Below are positions 25,171 to 33,812 of a DNA stretch of 64,000 bases, one piece after another (the first letter of the stretch is position 1; each line of letters begins with the position of its first letter). The translations under genes were made by a program, and so were the position numbers. The stretch covers positions 930,001-994,000 of the forward strand of contig NZ_JAJKFK010000003.1 in the NCBI RefSeq assembly GCF_021653975.1, in the 5' to 3' direction. The notes below the pieces were generated by a model that searched no databases, had not been told where the DNA came from, and saw only the letters and a program-made list of their open reading frames with translations. The DNA is from Amycolatopsis sp. GM8. Lineage in GTDB: Bacteria; Actinomycetota; Actinomycetes; Mycobacteriales; Pseudonocardiaceae.

Positions 25171-26292
25171 TCAGCCCGTGAACGATTTCCGGCCGGCGGC
25201 TGCGGCGACGGCGCGGAACGCGTCGAGGTTCTCCACATGGCGGTCGTGGGTCATCTGGTGGCCGTAGCGGAAGATGACGCCGGTGAGCCCGCAGTCGAGC
25301 CACGGCGCCACCCGGTTCTGGATGCGCCGCACCGGCCCGACCAGCCAGCCGTCGTCGATGTATTCGTCGGGCACCGCGTCGAGGGCGCGCTGCCAGTACG
25401 GCTCGTCCAACATCGGGCGGCCCTCCAGGTGCCGGCCCCGGGGATTGTCGGCCGCGCCCGCCTCGGTCGCCTCGGCGATGATCGCGCCCAGGGTGGCGGA
25501 CAGATCCGGATAGCCGCGGGCCGCCATGAACTGGTGCTGCAGCTGCGACCAGGTCACGACGTATTCCTTGAACGGCCGCATGGCCTCGCGGACATCGTCG
25601 TGCACACTCATGTCGACGTGGCCCCAGATGTCGAAGGTCTTCAGGCTCCTGCCGTCGCCCGCCTTGTCGAAACCCTTCTGCAGCAACGGTTCCATCAGCG
25701 GCATGATCCCCGGCGCCCAGCCGGCCGGCATCCAGCCGTCGCCGATCTCGGCGGCGAGGCTCGTCATCTGCGGGCCGGCGGCGCCGACCACGATCGGGAT
25801 CTCGCCCAGCGGTACGAGCCCGATCGAGGAGGACTCCGCGCCCCGCGCGTCGGGACCCTGGTACGGCGCCGACCATTCCTTGCCCTGGTGGCTGGCCTTC
25901 TCGCCGGCGAAAAGCTGCCGCATGATCGTCACGAAGTCGCGCATCCGGGCCACCGGCCGCCCCCATGGCTTGCCCTGCAACCCTTCCGCGGTGGGCACCG
26001 AGCCGGTGCCGAGGCCCGCGATGACCCGGCCGCCGCCGGTCATGTGGTTGAGCGTCTGATACGCCATCGCCGCCACCGCGGGCGCGCGCCCGGTGACCTC
26101 CGTGACCCGGGTCCCGATCTTCAGGCGGCTCGTCAGCGCCGCGATGTAGCCCAGGTTGACCAGTTCCTCGCAGCCGTAGCCGCCCGCGGTGAAGACCGCG
26201 TCGAACCCCAGCTCCTCGGACAGCTTGATTCGCTCCATCGGGATTTCCAGACGATGGTCCTGCCAGCGGACCTCCGTGGCGATCTCGACCAT
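25171..26292 (-). CDS. F420-type LLM oxidoreductase, paralogue of 11799-12905
   Basis: A 373-residue LLM enzyme closely related to the one beside the LysR gene; they share the start (ATEVRWQD against GTELRWQD), GDGWMPAGWAPG, PFKEYVVTWS and DEYIDDGWLVGPV. An insertion with a GRHLEGRPML segment near residue 280 distinguishes it. The ATG at 26292 follows a GGAGGT site. It opens a run of five genes down to 21864, after a 192-base gap that could hold a promoter. Two paralogues at two co-regulated loci suggest successive or alternative steps on related intermediates. Confidence 0.88.
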   Translation of the reverse strand: MVEIATEVRWQDHRLEIPMERIKLSEELGFDAVFTAGGYGCEELVNLGYIAALTSRLKIGTRVTEVTGRAPAVAAMAYQTLNHMTGGGRVIAGLGTGSVPTAEGLQGKPWGRPVARMRDFVTIMRQLFAGEKASHQGKEWSAPYQGPDARGAESSSIGLVPLGEIPIVVGAAGPQMTSLAAEIGDGWMPAGWAPGIMPLMEPLLQKGFDKAGDGRSLKTFDIWGHVDMSVHDDVREAMRPFKEYVVTWSQLQHQFMAARGYPDLSATLGAIIAEATEAGAADNPRGRHLEGRPMLDEPYWQRALDAVPDEYIDDGWLVGPVRRIQNRVAPWLDCGLTGVIFRYGHQMTHDRHVENLDAFRAVAAAAGRKSFTG

Positions 26293-26484
26293 GACACCTC
26301 CAGGAATTGCCGGTCGTAGCCGGCGCGGGTGAGCCCATGCGGCCCTGGCAGCTCAGCGAAAATGCCGTTTTCCCTCGTGAGGAGTCTCACCTCGGGATCG
26401 TGGCGCTGTCAAGCTTTCAGGAGCCTCAATTTCGGGTATGCGCTGCGTCGCCTGCCAGATTGGCGGCTCCAAAGGATACGGAAT

Positions 26485-27321
26485 TCAGACGCGCCGGAAG
26501 ACCGCGTTGGCCACGCTGATCACCCGGTCGTCCTTGCCCTCGTCGCGCAGGGTGAGCTGGGTGGCGATGCGCTCGGTGCCGCCGCCGACGATCTCGGCCG
26601 CCGCCCGGAACGGGCCGGCCGTGCCGGGCCGGATCATCATCACCGTCCAGCTCTCCACCTGGACGGACTCCGTGCCCGCGTGGCCGGCGACCAGCTCCAT
26701 CGCGGCCGCCTCGAGCACCACGTTGATCGGCCCCAGATGCAGCGCGGCATGCGGCGAGGCCAGCTCCCGCTTCATCACCGGAAGCCGCCACACCCCGTCC
26801 TCGCCCCGTTCCGCGCCGAACGCGACCGGCAGCGGGGGAAGCACCCGGCCCGAAACGTCGATCGGCGGGTTGCTCACCTTCTCGTACCCCTCGGGCACGT
26901 CACCGAGGCTGACCCCCGTGCCGCACGACACCGCGACGACGCGCCCGTGGTCGGCGGCGTCGACGATCTTCGACCGGCTGAACCCCATCGTGCGGCCCAG
27001 ATGCACCACCTCGCGCAGCACGTCGACCTGCTTGACGTCGCGGGCACTGTCGAGGATCTCGTAGCTCATCACCACGGGAGCCGGGATGACCTGGTCGTCC
27101 CGCCAGTAGGGCTCCGGCGCGGCGATACACAACGGCGCGGCCATGACCCCGCCCGAAGAATTGCGCATGTCGGTGCGCAGCGGCATCGTCTCCCGCTCCA
27201 CACCCGCGTCGAGACCGGGGCTCTGCTTCCCCAGATACCGATAGGTCAGCAGCGCCGTCCACGCCTTCTCGAACTGTTCCCAATGGTCCTCAGGCGAAAC
27301 CGTGCGAATGTCGTCGACCAC
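26485..27321 (-). CDS. Double-hotdog acyl-CoA thioesterase-like protein
   Basis: A 278-residue protein that looks like two hotdog folds in tandem, an N-terminal half (about 25-140) and a C-terminal half (about 175-275, with SPHAALHLGPINVVLEAAAMELV). The C-terminal half has the long helix and VQVESWTVMMIRPGTAGPFRA strand typical of PaaI-type thioesterases. It probably hydrolyses or hydrates a CoA thioester. It is 23 bases after the enoyl-CoA hydratase gene and belongs to the operon headed by the acyl-CoA ligase. A dehydratase role cannot be excluded. Confidence 0.75.
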   Translation of the reverse strand: MVDDIRTVSPEDHWEQFEKAWTALLTYRYLGKQSPGLDAGVERETMPLRTDMRNSSGGVMAAPLCIAAPEPYWRDDQVIPAPVVMSYEILDSARDVKQVDVLREVVHLGRTMGFSRSKIVDAADHGRVVAVSCGTGVSLGDVPEGYEKVSNPPIDVSGRVLPPLPVAFGAERGEDGVWRLPVMKRELASPHAALHLGPINVVLEAAAMELVAGHAGTESVQVESWTVMMIRPGTAGPFRAAAEIVGGGTERIATQLTLRDEGKDDRVISVANAVFRRV

Positions 27322-27344
27322 GTTGTCACTCCTTTCAAAGCCGG

Positions 27345-28094
27345 TCAGCTGCCGGGCCAGGCGGGCGGGCGCTTCTCGAAGAAGGCGGCCACGCCTTCCT
27401 TCATGTCGTCGGAGGCCACGATGACCTCCACCGCGGCCGCGGTGGCCGCCCAGCCCCGTGTCTCGTCGTCGGCGATCAGGTCCTGCTGTCGCGTCAGGAT
27501 CTGCTCGACGGAGGTCGGCGCGGACCGGCAGATCCGCTCGGCGAGCTCGACCGCCTTGTCGACCGCCTGCCCCGGCTCGACCAGTTCGTTGACCAGTCCC
27601 AGCTCGAAAGCCCGCTGTGGCAACAGATTCTCGCCGGTGAGCATCAGCTGGTTCGCGATCATCGGCGGCAGGCCCCGGGGTGCCCGGAACAGGCCGCCCG
27701 AGGTCGGCATGACTCCCCGCAACGCTTCCGGTAGCCCGAACCGCGCGGTGCTCGACGCCACGACGAGGTCGCAGGCGAGGACGATCTCGAAGCCGCCACC
27801 GAGCGCGGCGCCTTCCACGGCGGCGATGAGCGGTTTGCGCCGCCGCCGGCGGATCACCCCGTACTCGCCGCCTCGCTCGGTGCGGGCGCCGGGCTCCTTC
27901 AGGTCGGTGCCCGCGGAGAAGATGCTGTCCGTGCCGGTGATGATGCCGACCCGGAGCGCCGGATCGTCGTCGAGCGCGTTCAGCGCGGCGTCGATGCCCA
28001 GCGTGGTCTCCCGATCGATCGCGTTGCGCTTGTGCTCCCGCTGGATGCGCAGGATGACGACGGGGCCGCGCCGTTCGGTGACGAGTGTGGGCAC
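27345..28094 (-). CDS. Enoyl-CoA hydratase/isomerase (crotonase family)
   Basis: A 249-residue crotonase. The oxyanion-hole segments SAGTDLKE (first) and EGAALGGGFEIVLACDLVVAS (second) are visible, followed by FGLPEALRGVMPTSGG, where the usual catalytic Glu position carries Glu in PEAL. It would hydrate or isomerise an unsaturated CoA ester. It lies between the nitronate-monooxygenase-like and double-hotdog genes with short gaps (33 and 23 bases). Confidence 0.9.
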   Translation of the reverse strand: MPTLVTERRGPVVILRIQREHKRNAIDRETTLGIDAALNALDDDPALRVGIITGTDSIFSAGTDLKEPGARTERGGEYGVIRRRRRKPLIAAVEGAALGGGFEIVLACDLVVASSTARFGLPEALRGVMPTSGGLFRAPRGLPPMIANQLMLTGENLLPQRAFELGLVNELVEPGQAVDKAVELAERICRSAPTSVEQILTRQQDLIADDETRGWAATAAAVEVIVASDDMKEGVAAFFEKRPPAWPGS

Positions 28095-28127
28095 CGCGCT
28101 GTCCTTTCTGTCAGGGCTCCCGGGCGT

Positions 28128-29069
28128 TCAGGAGGTGGCCAGGTATTCGCGCCGCAGCCGGTCGACGAGCTCCGCCACGGCCGGGATGTCGTCGATCAGC
28201 CCGACGCCGTGGCCGCCGCTCCACACGTCCCGCCAGCCCTTGATGTCTTCCGGAATGGCCGGCTGGAACAGCGCTTTCGGCGCCGGCAGCGCCGCGGGAT
28301 CCAGGCCCGCGCCCGCGATCGAGCCGCGCAGGAAGTTGGCCAGCAGACCGGTGATCGCGTCGGTGGCGATGACGTCCGTGGTGCCCTGGGACACCAGCAG
28401 CTCCTTGTACGCCGCCGGCACACCGCATTCCTGGGTGGCGATGAACCGGGTGCCCATGTAGGCGTAGTCGGCCCCCAGCGCCTGCGCGGCCCGGATGCCC
28501 CGGCCGTCGCTGACGGCGCCGGCCAAAGCCAGTGGCCCGTCGAAGAACCGGCGGATCTGCGGCACCAGCGCGAACGGGTTGGCGGTGCCGGTGTGCCCGC
28601 CCGCTCCCCCGCACAGGGCGATGAGGCCGTCGGCGCCGGCGTCGACGGCCTTGCGAGCCAGTTCCACCGACGGGACGTCGTGGATGAGCACCCCGCCGTA
28701 GCCGTGCACGGTTTCCGCGATCGCGCGGGGACTGCCGTTCATGGAGATCACGAGCGGCACCTCGTGCTTGCGGATGACCTCCAGGTCGTGGTCGTAGCGC
28801 TCTTCCAGCGGCGCCCGGCGGACCGCGACGTTGACGGCGAACGGCGCGACCGTGCGTTGCGGATCGGCCCGGCGCGCCTCGTCCAGCCGCGCGGTGATCT
28901 CGTCCATCCACCGCTCGAAATCCCCGGCCGTCCGCGCGTTCAGATGATTGAACGTCCCGACGACACCCGCCGTGCAGGCGGCGACGACGAGATCGGGATC
29001 CGAGACGAGGAACATCGGAGCGCAGAAGACAGGCACCCGGAGGTCGTTCAACAGGGGCAACGCGGCCAT
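28128..29069 (-). CDS. Nitronate-monooxygenase-like FMN protein
   Basis: A 313-residue TIM-barrel flavoprotein of the 2-nitropropane dioxygenase family. The N-terminal CAPMFLVSDPDLVVAAC segment, the GGAGGHTG phosphate-binding loop near residue 155 and GADYAYMGTRFIAT are characteristic. In actinobacterial catabolic clusters such proteins act on CoA-linked ring intermediates (for example IpdC in steroid ring degradation), which suits the neighbours here better than nitroalkane detoxification. That assignment is inference. The gene is 21 bases from the acyl-CoA ligase. Confidence 0.85.
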   Translation of the reverse strand: MAALPLLNDLRVPVFCAPMFLVSDPDLVVAACTAGVVGTFNHLNARTAGDFERWMDEITARLDEARRADPQRTVAPFAVNVAVRRAPLEERYDHDLEVIRKHEVPLVISMNGSPRAIAETVHGYGGVLIHDVPSVELARKAVDAGADGLIALCGGAGGHTGTANPFALVPQIRRFFDGPLALAGAVSDGRGIRAAQALGADYAYMGTRFIATQECGVPAAYKELLVSQGTTDVIATDAITGLLANFLRGSIAGAGLDPAALPAPKALFQPAIPEDIKGWRDVWSGGHGVGLIDDIPAVAELVDRLRREYLATS

Positions 29070-29090
29070 CTGTGGGGTCCGTTCTCGCCC

Positions 29091-30584
29091 TCAGGCGTGC
29101 TGGGTGTCCTTCTCGCTCACCATCGCGACGAGGTCGCGGCGCAGGATCTTCCCGGTGGCGGTGGTGGGCAGCTCGGCCAGGAACACGATCTCGTCGGGGG
29201 TCTTCGACCCGCGCAACCGCGCCCGCGCGAACTCGCGCAGCTCGTCCGCGGTCGTCGGATGGCCCTCGCGCAGCACCACGAACGCGGCGATGCGCTGCCC
29301 CCATTCGAGGTCCGGGACTCCCGCGACCGCGCATTCGAGCACCGACTCGTGGTCGCTGAGCGCCTCCTCGATCTCGGCGGGCGCGATGTTCTCGCCGCCG
29401 CGGATGATCGTGTCGTCGGCGCGGCCCCGCACGAACAGGAAGCCCGCCTCGTCGAGATAACCGCGATCGCGCGTGGAGAACCAGCCTTCGGCGTCGACGA
29501 GGCTGCCCGCCTCCAGGTACTCGCCCGCGACCTGCGGCCCGCGCACGACGATGTCCCCGACCTCACCGGGCGCCGCGGGGCGGCCGTCCAGGTCGCGCAC
29601 CTCGATTTCCACCGACGGCAGCGCGCGGCCGACCGAACCGAGCCGGGCGCGCACCGCCGGGTCGTCGCTGGCGTGCGCCTCACGGTGGTCGTCGGGGCCG
29701 AGCACCGCGATCGAGGACGCTGTCTCGGTGAGACCGTAGGCGTTGACGAATCCGGTGTCAGGAAAGAACTCCAGGGCGTCCGCCAGCACCTCGGCGGCGA
29801 TCTTCGCGCCACCGTAGGACAGCGACCGCAGGGTCGTGGGCGCCGCCCGCCCGCGGTCGCGGAGCTCGGCGACGATGCGCACGAGCATGGTCGGCACGAC
29901 CATCGCGTGCGTGATCCGCTGCTCCTCCACCGTGTCCAGCCAGCCGGCGGCCGTGAACTGGTCGAGGTAGACCACCCGGCGCCCGGAGTAGAGGTTGGAC
30001 AGCGCGTTCGCCACCGCGGCGACGTGGTACGGCGGCACGCAGACGAGCGTCGCGTCCGTCTCGGGCACCGACGCGTACTCGACCGTGCCGAAGATGTAGG
30101 ACGCGAGATGCCGGTGCCGCAGCACGGCGCTCTTGGGCGCGGCGGTGGTACCGCTGGTCATCAGCAGCACCGCGACGGCGTCGGGGTCGAGGTCGTCGGT
30201 GGCCGGCGTCTCGGCCGCGGGCAGCGCCAGGAACTCGCTCGTGCTGATCGTGGCCAGCCCCGGCGCCCGCTCCGGGCTGTCCGTGACGACCAGCGGATTC
30301 TCCTGCCGGCCCAGGATGTCGGCGAGCTGTTCGGCGCTCAGCCGGTAGTTCACCGGCAGGAACGGCACCCCGGCCAGCGTCGCGGCGAACATCGCCACCG
30401 GGAAGGCGGGCCCGTTGCCGCCGAGGAAGACCAGGCGGTCCGCACCGGCCGAAGTGAGCCGGGCGGCGCCCGCGCTCGCCTTCTCCCGGATCGCCGCTCC
30501 GGTCAGGCCCTCGGTCCGGTCGCCGAGGACGACCCGGTCCGCCATCCCGTCCGCGACCATGTCGAGGATCATCGCCAGGTTCAT
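29091..30584 (-). CDS. AMP-forming acyl-CoA ligase (FadD-like)
   Basis: A 497-residue ANL-superfamily ligase. The P-loop LLMTSGTTAAPKSAV is near residue 138, the A5 motif NAYGLTETAS near residue 275, and the C-terminal hinge and lysine appear as RGRADDTIIRGGENI and TTATGKILRRDL. All catalytic elements are intact, so it should adenylate and thioesterify a carboxylic acid. The start is ATG 30584, preceded by an AT-rich promoter-like stretch. It heads the operon with the nitronate-monooxygenase-like, hydratase and hotdog genes and probably activates the substrate acid. Confidence 0.93.
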   Translation of the reverse strand: MNLAMILDMVADGMADRVVLGDRTEGLTGAAIREKASAGAARLTSAGADRLVFLGGNGPAFPVAMFAATLAGVPFLPVNYRLSAEQLADILGRQENPLVVTDSPERAPGLATISTSEFLALPAAETPATDDLDPDAVAVLLMTSGTTAAPKSAVLRHRHLASYIFGTVEYASVPETDATLVCVPPYHVAAVANALSNLYSGRRVVYLDQFTAAGWLDTVEEQRITHAMVVPTMLVRIVAELRDRGRAAPTTLRSLSYGGAKIAAEVLADALEFFPDTGFVNAYGLTETASSIAVLGPDDHREAHASDDPAVRARLGSVGRALPSVEIEVRDLDGRPAAPGEVGDIVVRGPQVAGEYLEAGSLVDAEGWFSTRDRGYLDEAGFLFVRGRADDTIIRGGENIAPAEIEEALSDHESVLECAVAGVPDLEWGQRIAAFVVLREGHPTTADELREFARARLRGSKTPDEIVFLAELPTTATGKILRRDLVAMVSEKDTQHA

Positions 30585-30604
30585 CGGCCTCTCCCGCGCA
30601 CCAT

Positions 30605-30640
30605 TTTTGACACTCTAATCAGTAATACATATGTACTGTA
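30605..30640 (-). promoter_or_regulatory. AT-rich promoter region of the acyl-CoA ligase operon
   Basis: The 92-base gap before the ligase gene contains an AT-rich island with the perfect palindrome TACATATGTA (30626-30635) and the octamer TAATCAGT (30616-30623). The same octamer, read on the other strand, is part of the inverted repeat upstream of the thiolase homologue (32384-32400). This suggests one regulator for both transcription units. Confidence 0.4.
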
Positions 30641-30676
30641 TCCCGAACGGGAGCCCTTCGGGAGCTTCGGAATCGG

Positions 30677-31111
30677 TCAGCCGGCGAGCCGGAAGCGGGG
30701 CACGGTGACCTCGTCGTCGACGTGGTCCCAGGCGAGCTCGACGCGTGAGCCGATGCGCACGGCGTCCACATCGGACTCGACGATGTTCGCGATCATGCGG
30801 ACACCGGGTGCGTCGTCGAACTCCAGTACCGCGATCACGTACGGCACGCTGTCGGCCAGCGACGGGACGACGGCGTGCCGCACGACCGTGTACGTGTACA
30901 CGGTGCCTGCGCCGGAGATCTCGACCTGCTCGACCTCCTGATGGCGGCAGGAGTGACAGAACGGGCCGGGCGGGAAACGGAACGTGCCACAGTTGACGCA
31001 CTTCGGGATGGTGAGCCGCTGCTCACGGTTGGCGAGCCAGAACGGCTCCGTCCACGCGTCGGGGTGGACGTCGGCGAACTCGGCGGGCAGGGCGCCTGCG
31101 GGTCGGGTCAT
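30677..31111 (-). CDS. DUF35 OB-fold/zinc-ribbon protein (aldolase partner)
   Basis: A 144-residue protein with an N-terminal helix, a rubredoxin-like zinc ribbon (CVNCGTFRFPPGPFCHSC, four cysteines at about 38-56) and a C-terminal OB fold (GTVYTYTVVRH onward). This is the DUF35 architecture that pairs with thiolase-like proteins. In steroid side-chain degradation the DUF35 part of ChsH2 binds Ltp2 to form a retro-aldolase. Here the DUF35 unit is free-standing and only four bases downstream of the thiolase homologue, so the same complex is likely. Confidence 0.9.
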   Translation of the reverse strand: MTRPAGALPAEFADVHPDAWTEPFWLANREQRLTIPKCVNCGTFRFPPGPFCHSCRHQEVEQVEISGAGTVYTYTVVRHAVVPSLADSVPYVIAVLEFDDAPGVRMIANIVESDVDAVRIGSRVELAWDHVDDEVTVPRFRLAG

Positions 31112-31115
31112 GGTG

Positions 31116-32303
31116 TCACTTCCTGAGGATGATCGCGCTGACCGGGGTGGGTGCGGGGCCGCCGCTGACCAGGGCGACTTCGGCGTTCTCGACCTGGTTC
31201 ACGGCCTCACCGCGCAGTTGCTCGACCGCTTCCTTCACGTGCGTCATACCGATGATGTACGCCTCGGAGAGGTTGCCGCCGTGGGTGTTGACCGGGATCG
31301 ACCCCGTCTTCCACCGGATCGCGCCGCTCTCCACGAACGGCCCGCCCTCCCCGACCTCGCAGAACCCGTAGTCCTCGAGCTGCATCACCACCATCGGGGT
31401 GAAGTGGTCGTAGAGCAGCGCCACGTCGATGTCGGCCGCGGTGACCCCGGCGCGCGCGTAGACGTCCCTGGCCACCGTCCGGTGCCCGGAGGAGGCGAAG
31501 TACTCGTCGGGCATGCCCATCCACATGATGGCCTGACCCCAGCGGCCCGCGGACCCGTTCGCGGCGCCGGACACGTAGACCGGCGGCTTGCGCAGGTCCC
31601 GCGCGCGCTCGGCCGTGGTCGTGATGACCGCGACCGCGCCGTCGTTCTCCTGCGTGTAGTCGAACAGGCACAGCGGATCCGAGATCATCCGCGCGCTCAT
31701 GTAGTCGTCCAGCGTGATGCGGTCGCGGAACCGCGCGGTCGGCCGGTTGACCGCGTTCTCGCGTTCGCTGATCGCGACCTCGGCGAACGCCTCACGGCGC
31801 GTGCCGTAGAGGTGCATGTGCCGCTGGGCCAGCATCGAGAACATCTGCCCGGGCGCGAACAGGCCGTGGGGCGTGACGAAGTCCATCTCGGGGGTGACCG
31901 GGCGGGAGTAGGTGCCGCCGCCCTTGCTCGCGAACGCGGCGCCGAACCGGGCCCCGGTCACCTGCTGCAACGTCATCAGCGAAACGACCACGTTGGCGTG
32001 GCCGGAGGTGATGGCCGCCGCCGCGAGCCCGACGCTGCCGGCCGCGCCGCCGCCACCACCGGTGAGCGTCGCGGTGAACCGGACCTCCGGGATCCCCAGC
32101 GTCTGCGCGATCAGGCCGGTGTCGAAACCGCCCGAGTAGTAGGCGAACCCGTCGACGTCCTCGACCGACAGCCCGGCATCCTCACACGCGGCGAGGATGA
32201 CCTTGCACGCCATCTCGATCTTCGTCTGAGGCAGGGACGCCCCACGCTTGTAGTACGGCGTCGACCCGACGCCGACCACCGCAGTCTCATCCTTCGGGAA
32301 CAT
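31116..32303 (-). CDS. Ltp2-like thiolase-fold aldolase (SCP-x type, lacks nucleophilic Cys)
   Basis: A 395-residue thiolase-fold protein of the lipid-transfer-protein/SCP-x group. At the position of the thiolase nucleophile the sequence is a glycine run (TLTGGGGGAAGSV, about residues 79-91), so it cannot do normal thiolysis. Later family marks are LLYDHFTPMVVMQLEDYGFC and NTHGGNLSEAYIIGMTHV. Together with the adjacent DUF35 gene this is the signature of Ltp2-type retro-aldol lyases that shorten steroid side chains. The substrate here is presumably a beta-hydroxyacyl-CoA with a branched side chain. Confidence 0.9.
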   Translation of the reverse strand: MFPKDETAVVGVGSTPYYKRGASLPQTKIEMACKVILAACEDAGLSVEDVDGFAYYSGGFDTGLIAQTLGIPEVRFTATLTGGGGGAAGSVGLAAAAITSGHANVVVSLMTLQQVTGARFGAAFASKGGGTYSRPVTPEMDFVTPHGLFAPGQMFSMLAQRHMHLYGTRREAFAEVAISERENAVNRPTARFRDRITLDDYMSARMISDPLCLFDYTQENDGAVAVITTTAERARDLRKPPVYVSGAANGSAGRWGQAIMWMGMPDEYFASSGHRTVARDVYARAGVTAADIDVALLYDHFTPMVVMQLEDYGFCEVGEGGPFVESGAIRWKTGSIPVNTHGGNLSEAYIIGMTHVKEAVEQLRGEAVNQVENAEVALVSGGPAPTPVSAIILRK

Positions 32304-32671
32304 ACGTCAACGAACTCCCGTCACCATCCAGCGTCGGCAAGGCCTCCGACAGTGGTATCAGCCATATCGTGTCATGTAAAGCATTAATCTAACTGATTAA
32401 CCCACGCAGCGGCAGCCGGGCCGAAGGTACGGCGGCAGCTCATCACCGCGCGCCGCGGCACGCGTGGCGGATCGAACCACCGGCGACGACGGGCCCGCGC
32501 TGACGGCCGTCACCACGGCGATGTGCCTCGGCGCCGAGAGCAGGGGCGACGAAGCGGCGTGCTGCCGGCGAGACCAGATGGTCCCGTTGCGGACGCGCGT
32601 GCACCGGCACAAGACGATCGTCGACATGATGACCGGCGGCCCTGGAGCGCCGCCGCGTGAGCGTCCGCCGG
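32304..32671. other. 368-base gene-poor spacer with operator-like repeat
   Basis: The stretch between the thiolase-homologue start and the stop of the acyl-CoA dehydrogenase gene has no convincing gene. A minus-strand frame of about 76 codons ending at 32397 lacks a ribosome-binding site and is Arg/Ala/Ser-rich, so I do not call it. The part near the thiolase start is AT-rich and holds the inverted repeat at 32384-32400; the far end has GC-rich dyads (around 32630-32670) that could terminate the dehydrogenase transcript. Confidence 0.6.
32384..32400 (-). promoter_or_regulatory. Inverted repeat TTAATC-N5-GATTAA upstream of the thiolase homologue
   Basis: Perfect 6-bp arms TTAATC and GATTAA flank the spacer TAACT, 80 bases upstream of the thiolase-homologue start in an otherwise GC-rich region. 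The size and symmetry fit a TetR-family operator. The half-site with its spacer (TAATCAGT) recurs before the acyl-CoA ligase gene. Confidence 0.5.
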
Positions 32672-33790
32672 TCACACCGCCGCCACGGCGAGCCCGATCA
32701 GCTCGCCCAGTCGCGTCCGGTGGTGGCCCGCGGTGCCGAAGTACTGCGCGGCGGCCGTGATGCGGCGCAGGTAGAGGTGCACGGGATGCTCCCAGGTGAA
32801 GCCGATCCCGCCGAAGACCTGGGCGGCCATCTCGGCGGCGTCGACGCATTTCTCGCTCGTGTAGGCCTTCGCCAGGCTCGCCGCCTCGACGCTCCCGTCC
32901 CCGGTCGCGATGGCGCGGGCCGCGTGCCGCGCCACGGCCGTCGCGGATTCCGCGATCGCGAAGATGTCCGCGCACAGGTGCTTGACGGCCTGGAACGAGC
33001 CGATGGGCCGGCCGAACTGCTCGCGGACACCCGCGTACTCGACGGCGAGTTCGAGCACCCGTTGCGTCGCGCCGGCGGCTTCGGCCGCCATCGCGGCCGC
33101 GCCGGCCGCCAGCACGGTCTGCTCGCCGTCGGTGAAATCCCCGCCGATCCGCCGCGCCGGTGTGCCCGCGAACTCCACGCGCGCCGCTTCCCGCGTCAGG
33201 TCCAACGTCTGCAGTGGCACCACCTCGACCCCGTCCGCACCCGCCTCGGCGGCGAACAACCCGAGGCCCTCGCCGGCCGGCGCGACCACCAGCAGCGTGC
33301 CCGCGCACCCGCCGTCGAGCACCGTCCGGACCCGGCCGCGCAGTTCCCATCCGCCGTCCGACGGCGTGGCGACAACAGTCGACTCGTCCGGTTCACCGGT
33401 GAGTCCGCGCGCGAACACCACCGCCGCCACCGTTTCGCCGGTCGCGATCCCGCCGAGCAGCTCCCGCGCAAGCGGGTCCTCGCCCGCGGCGAGCAGTGCC
33501 GTCGCCGCGAGCACCGCGCTGGAGACGAACGGGCCGGGCAGCAGTGCCCGGCCCAGCTCCTCCAGCACCACGCTCATCTCGCTGAACGTCGTGCCCTGGC
33601 CGCCGAGGGACTCCGGCACCAGCAAACCCTGCAACCCCAGCTGTCCGGCCATCTGCCGCCACACCTCGGGGTCGACGCTGATCCCGGACTCGATCACCTC
33701 GCGGACGGAGGCCTCGGGCGAGCGGCGTTCGAGGAAGGCGCGCACCGTGTCGCGCAGCTCGTTGGCCTCGGGCGACAGATCGTGCTCCAT
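32672..33790 (-). CDS. Acyl-CoA dehydrogenase subunit, FadE28-like
   Basis: A 372-residue acyl-CoA dehydrogenase. The C-terminal signature FGGIGFTWEHPVHLYLRR and the YAGVREQFGRPIGSFQAVKH segment mark the FadE28/ChsE-type partner subunit rather than a stand-alone dehydrogenase. It lies 22 bases after the gene for the complementary subunit (33813-34916). In mycobacterial steroid catabolism such pairs form alpha2-beta2 heterotetramers with two shared FAD sites. The pair probably desaturates a branched-chain acyl-CoA. Confidence 0.9.
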   Translation of the reverse strand: MEHDLSPEANELRDTVRAFLERRSPEASVREVIESGISVDPEVWRQMAGQLGLQGLLVPESLGGQGTTFSEMSVVLEELGRALLPGPFVSSAVLAATALLAAGEDPLARELLGGIATGETVAAVVFARGLTGEPDESTVVATPSDGGWELRGRVRTVLDGGCAGTLLVVAPAGEGLGLFAAEAGADGVEVVPLQTLDLTREAARVEFAGTPARRIGGDFTDGEQTVLAAGAAAMAAEAAGATQRVLELAVEYAGVREQFGRPIGSFQAVKHLCADIFAIAESATAVARHAARAIATGDGSVEAASLAKAYTSEKCVDAAEMAAQVFGGIGFTWEHPVHLYLRRITAAAQYFGTAGHHRTRLGELIGLAVAAV

Positions 33791-33812
33791 GGCGTTCTCC
33801 CAGAAGTCCGGC

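Noticed and set aside
32397-33350. A 317-codon minus-strand frame reaching into the spacer before the thiolase homologue
   Set aside because: Most of it overlaps the acyl-CoA dehydrogenase gene in another frame, and the unique 76 codons lack a ribosome-binding site and are Arg/Ala-rich.
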